Assembly: GCA_023230795.1 (NCBI GenBank)
Contig: JALNWR010000103.1
Location: forward strand, 1-9,170
DNA length: 9,170 bases
DNA from: Candidatus Cloacimonadota bacterium
GTDB taxonomy: Bacteria > Cloacimonadota > Cloacimonadia > Cloacimonadales > Cloacimonadaceae
Reading direction: 5' to 3'
The notes below the pieces were generated by a model. The model was not told the origin of the DNA, did no database searches, and saw nothing but the letters and a program-made list of their open reading frames with translations. Of the stretch, positions 1 through 8,112 are shown piece after piece. Both the position numbers and the translations under genes were made by a program. How positions within the stretch are numbered: the first letter of the stretch is position 1; each line of letters opens with the position of its first letter.

Positions 1-191
1 CCAAGAGCCCTAAAGCCTGCAGCGGATTGATCAAGAATTGTGAGGCGACCATCAAGCGTCTGGAATTGATAGGGGGGCAGGAAGAACTCATCGAAGAAGG
101 CAAATCACTCATCAAACGCATCAGCGACGTAGGCTACGCCAGTGCATCAAGGCTACTAATCAAAGGTTACAAGAAAAAAGGAGATAAATAA
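1..191 (+). CDS. 3' end of an unidentified gene upstream of rho (partial)
   Basis: An open frame enters from the left edge (first full codon at position 3) and ends at a TAA at 189-191, giving 62 C-terminal residues. The tail is rich in lysine and other charged residues, looks helical (for example GGQEELIEEGKSLIKRI) and ends in GYKKKGDK. I do not recognise the family, and no catalytic motif is visible in this fragment. The stop overlaps the rho start by one base (TAATG), and the rho ribosome binding site lies inside the last codons. Together with the absence of any stop over 62 codons, this supports a real gene co-transcribed with rho. A chance open frame of this length is possible but less likely given the exact overlap. 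The start is outside the window. Confidence 0.6.
   Translation, partial: KSPKACSGLIKNCEATIKRLELIGGQEELIEEGKSLIKRISDVGYASASRLLIKGYKKKGDK
178..183 (+). promoter_or_regulatory. Ribosome binding site of rho
   Basis: AAGGAG lies seven bases before the ATG at 191. It is the best-placed Shine-Dalgarno sequence in the window. It favours the ATG at 191 over the next in-frame ATG at 218, which has no such motif in front of it. It sits inside the 3' end of the preceding gene. Confidence 0.7.
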
Positions 192-1450
192 TGCTCATAG
201 AAGACGATCTGTTCCAAATGTCACAAAATCAGCTCACCAAGCTGGCCAAAAAAATGTCAATTGCCGGTTATAGCCAACTCAAAGGCACCGAATTGATCTT
301 CAAAATATTTGAATTCCAGGCAGCACAAGAAGGTTTGGCCTTCGTGACAGGTTGTTTGGAAATAATGGACGATGGCTTTGGCTTTCTGCGCTTTCCGGGG
401 AATAGCTACCTGCCAGGCCGCGATGACGTGTATGTCTCGCTTACCCAAATCCGGCGTTTCGGCCTGAAAAACGGTCACATGGTTTCCGGACCAGTGCGCT
501 CGCCCAAAGAAGGTGAAAAGTACTTTGCCCTGCTGCGGGTAGAAGCCGTGAATTATATGGCTCCCAACAGTTTGCAAGATATCCGAACCTTCGATGAACT
601 TACTCCATACTATCCTACCGAAAGGATCAATCTGGAATTTGATCAGGAAAACTACAGCACCCGCATAATAAATCTCTTTACACCGGTGGGCAAGGGGCAG
701 CGCGGACTCATCGTGGCCGCACCCAGAACCGGAAAGACCACCCTTTTGCAGGATATTGCCAATGCGATTTTGAGCAATCACCCTGAGGTCTATCTGATAG
801 TTCTGCTTGTGGATGAGCGCCCTGAAGAGGTTACCGAAATGAAGAAGGTGCTCGTGCCTGGAAATAGCGAAGTGATCTCCTCCACCTTTGATGAATCACC
901 CAAGAATCATAGTAACGTGGCAGAAATCATCCTTTCAAAATCCAAACGCATGGTGGAGCTGGGACAGGATGTCGTGATCGTTTTGGATAGCATCACCCGT
1001 CTGGCCAGAGCATATAACAATATCACTCCCTCCAGCGGAAAAGTGCTTTCCGGAGGCATCGATGCCAATGGTCTGATCAAGCCCAAAAAGTTCTTTGGTT
1101 CCGCCCGTAATACAGAAGAGGCCGGCAGCCTTACCATCATCGCTACTGCTTTGATAGATACAGGCTCCAAGATGGACCAAGTGATCTTTGAAGAATTTAA
1201 GGGCACCGGTAATATGGAGCTGGTACTGGACCGCAGTATCTCCGATATGCGCCTTTATCCCGCCATTGATCTGGTAAAATCCGGAACCAGACGCGAGGAA
1301 TTGCTGCTCACCAAAAATGAGATTAACCGTATGTACGTCTTGCGTAAATATCTGAAAACCATCAGCCCCCTTCAGGGTATCGAGACTCTGCGCAAACGTA
1401 TGGAGCAGACCAAAAACAATGATGATCTGCTAAATGCAATGAGTAATTGA
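191..1450 (+). CDS. rho: Transcription termination factor Rho
   Basis: Rho is the hexameric RNA-dependent ATPase/helicase that loads on untranslated nascent RNA in the cytoplasm and ends transcription. The product is 419 residues, the same length as E. coli Rho, and aligns end to end with it. Residues 1-45 form the N-terminal helical domain. Residues about 49-120 form the cold-shock-like primary RNA-binding domain, with DGFGFLR (61-67) and DDVYVSLTQIRRF (78-90). The ATPase core follows: P-loop AAPRTGKT (176-183), DERPEEVTE (208-216), Walker B VVIVLDSITRLARAYN (261-276), Q-loop SGKVLSGG (282-289), and the EEFKGTGNMEL and SGTRREELL segments near the C-terminus. The P-loop departs from the usual APPKAGKT in three positions, one being arginine for the lysine next to the bicyclomycin pocket. 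The start is fixed by AAGGAG and a TAATG overlap with the upstream gene. The stop overlaps the next ATG by one base. Identity is certain. Confidence 0.98.
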   Translation: MLIEDDLFQMSQNQLTKLAKKMSIAGYSQLKGTELIFKIFEFQAAQEGLAFVTGCLEIMDDGFGFLRFPGNSYLPGRDDVYVSLTQIRRFGLKNGHMVSGPVRSPKEGEKYFALLRVEAVNYMAPNSLQDIRTFDELTPYYPTERINLEFDQENYSTRIINLFTPVGKGQRGLIVAAPRTGKTTLLQDIANAILSNHPEVYLIVLLVDERPEEVTEMKKVLVPGNSEVISSTFDESPKNHSNVAEIILSKSKRMVELGQDVVIVLDSITRLARAYNNITPSSGKVLSGGIDANGLIKPKKFFGSARNTEEAGSLTIIATALIDTGSKMDQVIFEEFKGTGNMELVLDRSISDMRLYPAIDLVKSGTRREELLLTKNEINRMYVLRKYLKTISPLQGIETLRKRMEQTKNNDDLLNAMSN

Positions 1451-2658
1451 TGGAAATAACGTCCCCGGGCGGAGATCTAGAAAAGATCAAATACGCCATA
1501 TTATATGGTGCGGATGCCGTCTATTGTGGCTATAACCTATTCGGACTCAGGGCTGCGGCCAAAAATCTGGATCAGGATGATTTGCTCGAAGCTATCCGCT
1601 TCGCCCATGCTCATGATGCCAGGCTGTATCTCACCCTGAATGCCTATCTCAGAAACGAGGATTATCCTGCCCTGGCAGATTTTCTGCTGTGGTTGAAGGA
1701 TACCGGCATTGATGCGGTGATCGTGGCAGATCCCGGAGTGTTTGATCTGGTTCAGGCCAAAACAAATATCCCCATCCACATCAGCACCCAGACTAATGTC
1801 TGCTCCATAGCCGCGGCAAAGTTTTGGCACGATAAAGGCGCTAAACGCATAGTTCCGGCACGTGAGCTTAGCTTTAAGGAATTGCTTCAGATCAAAGACG
1901 CTCTGCCCGAGCTGGAAATTGAGAGCTTTATCCACGGAGCAATGTGTGTGGCCTATTCCGGACGCTGTCTGCTGAGCGCGTATCTGAACAATCGTAGTGC
2001 GAATAGCGGAGCCTGCACCCAGGTCTGCCGTTGGGATTGGGCTCTCAGCGAAAAAGAACGTCCCGGGCAGTACTTCCCTGTGGAAGAGGATCAATACGGC
2101 AGCTATATCTTAAGCTCCAAAGACCTGTGTCTCCTGGATAAAATGCCCTTGCTCAAGGAGGCTGGCATCCACGCCGGTAAGATCGAAGGACGCATGAAGA
2201 GCCTCTATTATGTGGCGCAAATCAGCCGTGTTTACAAGGCTGCCCTTGCTCTGGATGCAGACGATATCCAGGGCTGGGAATTGCTCAGACGCGAGCTTTT
2301 GAAAGTATCACACCGGCCATATTGGCAAGGCTTCTACGATTTTGGAGATACCGATGCCGGCATAGTGCCTCCTCATAAGGGTCCAGCTTATACATCAGAA
2401 AGTCAGTATTGTGGAAAAGTAATTGCACAAGAAAATGGAAAACTGCTGTTTGATGCACTGAGTAAAATATCCGTGGGTGAGACTATAGAGCTCATCTTTC
2501 CGGATCTCAAGCGCGATATCAGCCTGAAGGTAAAACAGATCTATGATGATGAAGATAATACGGTTACAGAGACAAGACCCAGTTTCCGTTATGGAATCCC
2601 TATCCCAGAGATGGATACAGAAGGAGCATTGATCCGCAAATGCCAAAGCTCTATATAA
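1450..2658 (+). CDS. trhP: Peptidase U32 family protein, probable tRNA U34 hydroxylase (TrhP/YegQ/YrrO type)
   Basis: The product is 402 residues from the ATG at 1450, whose A is the last base of the rho TGA. The N-terminus has the family opening SPGGDLEKIKYAILYGADAVYCG (3-25, quoted in parts: SPGGDLEKIKYAI and GADAVYCG). The U32 signature ESFIHGAMCVAYSGRCLLS lies at 158-176. Cysteines 166, 173, 189, 193 and 227 match the pattern expected to hold a 4Fe-4S cluster in this family, and ACTQVCRW (188-195) is the YegQ-like segment. Residues about 313-395 look like the small beta-barrel U32 C-terminal domain, which favours the TrhP branch over the larger RlhA (rRNA) branch. Known family members are not proteases: TrhP forms 5-hydroxyuridine at tRNA position 34, using prephenate, while relatives act on rRNA or ubiquinone. 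The substrate here is inferred. No Shine-Dalgarno sequence precedes the start, so translation is probably coupled to rho. Confidence 0.8.
   Translation: MEITSPGGDLEKIKYAILYGADAVYCGYNLFGLRAAAKNLDQDDLLEAIRFAHAHDARLYLTLNAYLRNEDYPALADFLLWLKDTGIDAVIVADPGVFDLVQAKTNIPIHISTQTNVCSIAAAKFWHDKGAKRIVPARELSFKELLQIKDALPELEIESFIHGAMCVAYSGRCLLSAYLNNRSANSGACTQVCRWDWALSEKERPGQYFPVEEDQYGSYILSSKDLCLLDKMPLLKEAGIHAGKIEGRMKSLYYVAQISRVYKAALALDADDIQGWELLRRELLKVSHRPYWQGFYDFGDTDAGIVPPHKGPAYTSESQYCGKVIAQENGKLLFDALSKISVGETIELIFPDLKRDISLKVKQIYDDEDNTVTETRPSFRYGIPIPEMDTEGALIRKCQSSI
2621..2626 (+). promoter_or_regulatory. Ribosome binding site of the TPR-SPOR gene, long spacer
   Basis: AAGGAG ends 13 bases before the ATG at 2640, inside the end of the preceding gene. 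The spacing is longer than ideal. No closer in-frame ATG, GTG or TTG exists, and the signal peptide begins exactly at 2640, so the start is kept. Confidence 0.5.
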
Positions 2659-3779
2659 TCCTGATCCTACTTTGCTCAATGAGCCTTTTTGCTCAGGTCA
2701 GAAAGGAATTTAATGACTTGGAACAGCAATATAAAAGCGGGCAATTGAGCGAGGTAAAAAGCAGCCTCTCCAGCCTGAAGCCAAGGCGAGATGAAGAGAA
2801 AGCCCTAATGGGATACTACTCCGCTTTATGCAAAAAAACCAAAACCGAAGCTTTGGCAGAGTTCCAGACTGTAGTTAAAGAATATCCCAAGACCCGCTAT
2901 GGCCAGCTGTCCATGCTGGAAGCAGCTAAGATACATATACTGGAGCGGGAGATCCCCTCTGCCCAGACTTTGCTGCGGGGCATCAGTTCGGCAGATATCA
3001 TAGAACGTTTTTATTGGCTGGCTGTTTCCTTTTATTGGTTGGAAGACTATTCTGCAGCTATAGCTAATGCCGAAAACTATCTCCGGCTCAGCCCTTCAAA
3101 TTCGCTGTCTGAATCGGCCTTGCATCTGGTGGCAGATTCCTACATCGCCCAGAAGAAATATCAAAGCGCTGTCTCGAGCCTTAGTAAGATCAAGAAGCTG
3201 CCCGAGCAGGACCTGCAGTATTATTACTACCGGCTGGGATATATACAAGAACTTTTGGGGGATTATGGTCAGTCTATGCAAGCCTATCGCACCGGTTATG
3301 AACTGGATAAATATTCACAGGCTGCCTTTGATATCGAAGAGCGTCTTTTTTCTTTGCGCAGCCATGCTCCATCGCTGGACCTCAGTTTCCTGTATCCCTA
3401 CACTCCCCTTGAGCTTGACATAGGTGATGCCGTGACAGACAGCATCCGGGTAGATTTACCGGAGATCGTCAAGCCTCTGGAGCCTGCCATAGCAGTGACT
3501 TTCCCAAAGATAACCAGCTCTATGCCCATTAAGCTTTTGATCAAGCCCCAAAGTGGCTACTATCTGCAAACCGGCAGGTTTTCGGTGGAATCAAATGCCG
3601 GGCGACTGGTGAAAAATATCCGCAACATGAAGATTCCCTCCACATATTACGAAGATGGAAATCCGGGAAGTATTAGCTGGGTGGTGCTGGCCGGCCCCTT
3701 TGAGAATCAAGAGCAGATGGATGCCGCCAAAGCAATGCTCTCCCAAAGCGAGATCAATAGCTTTATCGTGCAATACTGA
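2640..3779 (+). CDS. Exported TPR-repeat protein with C-terminal SPOR domain
   Basis: The product is 379 residues. Residues 1-18 form a signal peptide with a short charged start, a hydrophobic core LYIILILLCSMSLF and probable cleavage after Ala18. Cys12 is preceded by Leu-Leu, a poor lipobox, so it is more likely soluble or periplasmic than a lipoprotein. Residues about 22-225 are helical, with repeated TPR-like pairs such as FYWLAVSFYWLEDYSAAIANAENYLRL (read in parts at 124-150), SALHLVADSYIAQKKYQSAV (159-178) and YYYRLGYIQELLGDYGQSM (195-213). A linker follows. Residues 306-379 fit a SPOR domain: GYYLQTGRFSVESNAGRLV, then WVVLAGPFENQEQMDAAKAML and a closing FIVQY strand. SPOR domains bind peptidoglycan lacking stem peptides, typically at division sites, so a cell-wall role is inferred. 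Its exact partners cannot be read from the sequence. It overlaps the preceding gene by 19 bases and mutS by one base (TGATG). Confidence 0.85.
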   Translation: MPKLYIILILLCSMSLFAQVRKEFNDLEQQYKSGQLSEVKSSLSSLKPRRDEEKALMGYYSALCKKTKTEALAEFQTVVKEYPKTRYGQLSMLEAAKIHILEREIPSAQTLLRGISSADIIERFYWLAVSFYWLEDYSAAIANAENYLRLSPSNSLSESALHLVADSYIAQKKYQSAVSSLSKIKKLPEQDLQYYYYRLGYIQELLGDYGQSMQAYRTGYELDKYSQAAFDIEERLFSLRSHAPSLDLSFLYPYTPLELDIGDAVTDSIRVDLPEIVKPLEPAIAVTFPKITSSMPIKLLIKPQSGYYLQTGRFSVESNAGRLVKNIRNMKIPSTYYEDGNPGSISWVVLAGPFENQEQMDAAKAMLSQSEINSFIVQY

Positions 3780-6409
3780 TGAATAAAAGCAAGCTCACTC
3801 CCATGCTGCGGCAATATCTGGATGTAAAAGAGGCGCATCCGGATAAGATCATCCTCTTTCGTATGGGCGATTTTTATGAGACCTTCTTTGAGGATGCCCA
3901 AAAGGTATCCAAAATCCTGAATATCACCCTGACCTCGCGCAACCGCAACGATGACAATCCCGTGCCTCTGGCCGGTTTCCCTTATCATGCTCTGGATAAC
4001 TATCTGGATCGCCTGATCAAAAGCGGAAATAAAGTGGCTATCTGCGAACAGACCGAAGACCCCAAAAAGGCTGTTGGCCTGGTAGCACGGGCAGTTACCG
4101 AGATCATCACTCCCGGAGCTGTTCTGGATCAAAATCTGCTGGAAGGCTCGGCGAACGTATTTTTGTGCACTCTTTATCGGGCAGACAATCAGAAGAACTG
4201 CGGTTTGGCACACCTGGACCTTTCTACCGGTGAGTTTTCCTTCACCGAACTGGCCGAAGCTGAGCTGGCTAATGAGCTTCAACGCCTGAGTCCGGCAGAA
4301 ATTTTGGTGGATAGCTCTGTGAATGAAGCCTTTGTAAAAGAACTAAAGCTGGATTTTGAACCTACGGTAAGCATCTATGACAATTGGCAATTTCAGCCTG
4401 CGGAAGCCAAAGCGCTGCTAAAGAAACACTTTGGTGTCACCACTCTGGAGCCCTTTGGGGCGCATAATAAGATCGCCGGAGCTACTGCCGCCGGAGCCAC
4501 TCTGGCTTATGTAATGAGCTTGTATGCCTCTCCCATGTCTCATATCACCAGCCTGCGCTACTACTCTCTTTCTGCCTATATGCAGTTGGATGAGATCAGT
4601 CGGCGCAATCTGGAATTGACTCGCAGCATTCGCTATGGCAGCAAACACGGCAGCCTGCTGAATGTGATAGATCAGACTCATACCCCGATGGGTGGCCGTC
4701 TGCTAAATCAATGGCTGCTGCATCCTTTGATCAATCTCAGTGACATCATGGCGCGCCAGGAGCTGATCAATAGTTTTATCGCCCAAACAGCCTATCTGAA
4801 GGATGTGCGGGCTGCACTCAAGGAGATTGGAGATATCTCACGCCTCGTATCGCGCCTGGGCGCCTTGCGCATCAATCCCCGTGAGCTTTTGGCTCTGGAT
4901 AGCTATCTGCTCACGGCAAAGGAGATCAAGTCCAGGCTGCAGGTTTTCTCAGAGCCGCTGTTTGAGGATTGGATAGCTGCTCTGGACACCTTTGACGATA
5001 TCAGCGTCCTTATTACTGAAGCAATTTGTGAAAAGCCGCCCATCACCATCACCGCTGGCGGCATCTTTAAGCGCGGCTACCAGGATGATCTGGATGAACT
5101 GATGGAGCTGATCCAGGATGGCAAAAGCTGGATCGCCCGTCTGGAAGAAGATGAAAGGCAAAAGACCGGCATCCCCAGCCTGAAAGTGGGCTATAACCGT
5201 GTCTTTGGCTATTACATAGAGGTCACAGCAGCCCACAAGAGCAAGGTTCCGGATTACTATATAGAAAAGCAGACTTTGGTGAATTCCCAACGCTATATCT
5301 CACCCCGGCTCAAAGAATTTGAAGCCAAGGTGCTTTCCAGCGAAGAAAAGATCAAGAGCCTGGAATATGAGCTCTACAAGATTCTGCGGGCAAATCTCGC
5401 CATCCATCTTCCGCGCCTGCAAAAGCTCAGTGATATCATTGCCGAGATCGACGTCTATTCTGCCCTCGCCTTTCTGGCCTGGCAAAATCATTACACCGCT
5501 CCCCAGTTTAGCGAAAGTCGCGATCTGTATATAGAAGCAGGCCGCCATCCCGTGATCGAGAAACTGATGCCGGAAGCGGAATTTATCCCCAATGACACCC
5601 TTTTAGACTATCCCGATACCTGTGTAGCCTTGATTACCGGCCCTAATATGGCCGGTAAATCCACCTATCTCAGGCAAGTGGGGCTGCTGGTAATCCTGGC
5701 CCAGATGGGCTCCTGGGTACCAGCCAGCAAGATGCGCCTGCCGATCTTTGATCGCGTATTTACCAGAGTGGGCGCTTCCGACAATCTGGCTCAGGGACAG
5801 AGCACCTTTTTGGTGGAGATGATCGAAACCGCCAATATCCTCAATTCCGCCAGCCCAGATTCACTGATCCTTTTAGATGAGATCGGCCGGGGCACTTCCA
5901 CTTTTGATGGACTCAGCCTGGCCTGGGCTATCATAGAACAGATTCACCGCAAGATCAAGGCTCTCACTCTGTTTGCCACCCATTATCACGAGCTTACCGA
6001 GCTGGAAAACATCTATCCTCAGATCAAAAACTACAACGTGGCTGTGAAGCTATACAACGATCAGATGATCTTTATCCGTAAGATAGAACGGGGAGGCGCA
6101 GACCAGAGCTATGGCATCCAGGTGGCGCGTCTGGCCGGAATCCCAAATCAAGTAATCCGCCGCGCCCAGGACATACTCAGAAACCTGGAAGAGCATGAGA
6201 TCAGCCCGCAAGGACTCACTGCCAGCTTGCGCAAAAAACTCGCTTCCACCACTCCGCAACTGGAAATCTTTGAAGTAATTATAGACAAAGCCAATGAACA
6301 CGAAGATATTATCCATAAAATCAAAGACATAGACTTAGAAAGCACCAGTCCCATCCAGGCCTGGACCTATCTTTCCGAGCTACAAAAAGAACTTTTAGGA
6401 GAATCATGA
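3779..6409 (+). CDS. mutS: DNA mismatch repair protein MutS
   Basis: MutS binds base mismatches and small loops in DNA and, on ATP binding, recruits MutL. The product is 876 residues, a normal MutS length (E. coli 853). The mismatch-contacting motif GDFYETFFED is at 30-39, with the stacking Phe32 and Glu34. The connector and lever domains follow. The conserved VGYNRVFGYYIEVT is near 467-480. The ATPase domain has Walker A GPNMAGKST (621-629), Walker B LILLDEIGRGTSTFDG with Asp700 and Glu701, and FATHYHELTELE with His735. Near the C-terminus QLEIF (827-831) resembles the beta-clamp-binding pentapeptide seen in MutS proteins. All key residues are present, so the protein should be active. The ATG overlaps the previous stop (TGATG), no Shine-Dalgarno sequence is visible, and the stop overlaps the next start (ATGA). 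mutL is not in the window. It is MutS1, not MutS2, because the FYE motif is present. Confidence 0.98.
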   Translation: MNKSKLTPMLRQYLDVKEAHPDKIILFRMGDFYETFFEDAQKVSKILNITLTSRNRNDDNPVPLAGFPYHALDNYLDRLIKSGNKVAICEQTEDPKKAVGLVARAVTEIITPGAVLDQNLLEGSANVFLCTLYRADNQKNCGLAHLDLSTGEFSFTELAEAELANELQRLSPAEILVDSSVNEAFVKELKLDFEPTVSIYDNWQFQPAEAKALLKKHFGVTTLEPFGAHNKIAGATAAGATLAYVMSLYASPMSHITSLRYYSLSAYMQLDEISRRNLELTRSIRYGSKHGSLLNVIDQTHTPMGGRLLNQWLLHPLINLSDIMARQELINSFIAQTAYLKDVRAALKEIGDISRLVSRLGALRINPRELLALDSYLLTAKEIKSRLQVFSEPLFEDWIAALDTFDDISVLITEAICEKPPITITAGGIFKRGYQDDLDELMELIQDGKSWIARLEEDERQKTGIPSLKVGYNRVFGYYIEVTAAHKSKVPDYYIEKQTLVNSQRYISPRLKEFEAKVLSSEEKIKSLEYELYKILRANLAIHLPRLQKLSDIIAEIDVYSALAFLAWQNHYTAPQFSESRDLYIEAGRHPVIEKLMPEAEFIPNDTLLDYPDTCVALITGPNMAGKSTYLRQVGLLVILAQMGSWVPASKMRLPIFDRVFTRVGASDNLAQGQSTFLVEMIETANILNSASPDSLILLDEIGRGTSTFDGLSLAWAIIEQIHRKIKALTLFATHYHELTELENIYPQIKNYNVAVKLYNDQMIFIRKIERGGADQSYGIQVARLAGIPNQVIRRAQDILRNLEEHEISPQGLTASLRKKLASTTPQLEIFEVIIDKANEHEDIIHKIKDIDLESTSPIQAWTYLSELQKELLGES
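6397..6401 (+). promoter_or_regulatory. Ribosome binding site of the SurA/PpiD-like lipoprotein gene
   Basis: AGGAG lies four bases before the ATG at 6406, inside the last codons of mutS. The spacing is short but usable. It supports 6406 as the start, together with the signal peptide that begins there. Confidence 0.5.
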
Positions 6410-8112
6410 AACGCATTCTTTTACTCATCGCAATCAGCATCATCCTTTTATCCTGCTCTGGGCCCAGGGGAGATAGCGCTGGCATCATCAATGGCGAGCG
6501 CATCCTCTATCCCGATTTTGTGCGGTCTTATCAGGGACACACCGCAAACTTCCAGGCTCGCACCGGGCGGGCTCCAAGTGCTGATGAAAAGTCAGCTCTT
6601 TTCAATGCCACTTGGGAAGATATCACCAAACACATCATTCTGAAAGAGCAATTTAAGCGGTACGACATCACGGTAACTCCGCAGGAAGTAATCGACAGCC
6701 TGATGGTTACCATCCCTGTATATCTGAAGGATAATGCTGCCTTGATGACAGATGGTAAATTTGACCAGGACCTGTATTATCAATCCGTGCGTTACGATAG
6801 CCCGGTGAATATGAGTCCGGTGCGGCGTAACTATTACGAATATTACGTCCCTATCCATAAGCTCAAGCAAAAGCTGATCGATGTAGATCTCAATAAATCC
6901 AAGGCAGCCAGGAGAATATCTGAGATAGTGGTCAGCAAAGCGGATTTTGACCTTTTGATCTTTGATCCCGCCCGGATGAATCCAGTGGTGAGTGACACAG
7001 AGATTCAGGCCTTTTACCAGAAGAACCTCAAGCGCTTTGCCCTGGAGCCAATCTACGGTGTGAGTTACATCAGTTTACCGGTGAATCCTGCCGAGGCCGA
7101 TCGTGAATATACTGTAGCTATTACCGATAGCATTTACGAAGAACTCGGCCAGGGGAAAACATTTGAAACCGTAATATCCGAGCGTCAGGAGCAATTGCCC
7201 GACCTGAGAGTAGTGAATCCCGGCTTTGTACGGGTGGAGAATGTGGATAGCGATCTGCTGAGCGCTTTAGATTATCTGCCGGATGATGGCTATAGCAAGC
7301 CCACTGCTGTGGGCCGGGGATTTGCCATCTATCAGAAGCTGCAGCGCACAAAATCTATGATCAACTACCGCGCTTTGCAGATTCCGCCCATCCTCGTTCC
7401 GGCTACCATCAATGCACAGTTTAACCAGGCAGAAGGCATCTTGAATCTGGCTCGGGAGATCGGAATCCAGGCCGCAGCCAATGAACTCGACCTACCTGTA
7501 GTATCCCGATCCAATATCTCTGTAAGCGATCTCTGGCACAAAGATATGGCTATCATCGAGCAAGTAAATTCCCAGCTTATGACCCAAAAAAAAGGCGACT
7601 TCTTAAAGCCCCTGTATTCCACCCTCACCGGCAGCTGGATCGTGCTCCAGCTCACAGAAAACCAGGTGAACCGGGTGCGCCCCTTATCCGATGTGAAATA
7701 CATCATCCTGCCCGAGCTCATAGACAGCCGCAGACTGCTTCTGGCAGAACAAAAAGCTCATGAATGGCTCAGCCAAAATCCCAGCCTCAAGACCAATAAA
7801 GACAGCGAACAATATCTTCTCAAACAGTATGATAAGGGTGGTATTCATAGCGAATATGCCGGGCAAAGCCTTGATCTGGCCTACCTGAAAGCCCTGCAGC
7901 GCTATCTGAACAAAGAAAAGCCCCGGCCCATTAGTCTGGGAGACTATCACATCATCATTATCCCCCGAAATTACTATCCTGATAAACGGAGTAAGGCCGA
8001 TCCTCAGGTGCTAAAAGAGCTTTATATCCGACAGCTGGATCCTGATTGGTTTGACTTTTGGATACAGGAACGTCTGGCTAAGGCCAATGTGCAGATTTAC
8101 GTAAAACCATGA
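6406..8112 (+). CDS. SurA/PpiD-like lipoprotein with degenerate parvulin domain
   Basis: The product is 568 residues. It opens with a lipoprotein signal: MKR, a hydrophobic core, then LLSC with Cys17 as the likely lipidated residue (Leu at -2 is slightly off consensus). Residues about 24-130 resemble the SurA N-terminal chaperone domain: INGERILYPDFV, a helix ending HIILKEQFKRYDITVTPQEV, and then TDGKFDQDLYYQSV, typical of the PpiD/SurA_N_3 type. Residues 196-212 (SDTEIQAFYQKNLKRFA) mark the usual entry into a parvulin domain, which spans about 216-313 and ends SKPTAVGRGFAIYQKLQ. The histidines normally found in active parvulins are missing: the first strand reads YGVSYISL instead of an HILV-like sequence. 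A chaperone role without isomerase activity is therefore inferred, probably for outer-membrane or secreted proteins. Residues 320-460 may be a second, more diverged repeat of the same fold. The gene overlaps mutS and tadA by four bases each. Confidence 0.78.
   Translation: MKRILLLIAISIILLSCSGPRGDSAGIINGERILYPDFVRSYQGHTANFQARTGRAPSADEKSALFNATWEDITKHIILKEQFKRYDITVTPQEVIDSLMVTIPVYLKDNAALMTDGKFDQDLYYQSVRYDSPVNMSPVRRNYYEYYVPIHKLKQKLIDVDLNKSKAARRISEIVVSKADFDLLIFDPARMNPVVSDTEIQAFYQKNLKRFALEPIYGVSYISLPVNPAEADREYTVAITDSIYEELGQGKTFETVISERQEQLPDLRVVNPGFVRVENVDSDLLSALDYLPDDGYSKPTAVGRGFAIYQKLQRTKSMINYRALQIPPILVPATINAQFNQAEGILNLAREIGIQAAANELDLPVVSRSNISVSDLWHKDMAIIEQVNSQLMTQKKGDFLKPLYSTLTGSWIVLQLTENQVNRVRPLSDVKYIILPELIDSRRLLLAEQKAHEWLSQNPSLKTNKDSEQYLLKQYDKGGIHSEYAGQSLDLAYLKALQRYLNKEKPRPISLGDYHIIIIPRNYYPDKRSKADPQVLKELYIRQLDPDWFDFWIQERLAKANVQIYVKP

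Noticed and set aside
257..781. A 174-codon minus-strand open frame inside rho, and similar antisense frames within the other genes (for example 1537-2094 and 3707-4282)
   Set aside because: They lie wholly opposite well-conserved coding sequence, show no recognisable motif and are the usual shadows of codon bias in a real gene.
1447..1449. TTG at 1447 as the start of the U32 gene
   Set aside because: The ATG at 1450 is one codon later and overlaps the rho stop in the same TGATG arrangement seen at mutS. Neither has a Shine-Dalgarno sequence, so the ATG is preferred.
3067..3423. A 118-codon plus-strand open frame in an alternative frame inside the TPR-SPOR gene
   Set aside because: The in-frame product has a signal peptide and recognisable domains. 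The alternative frame is cysteine- and tryptophan-rich with no plausible start context.
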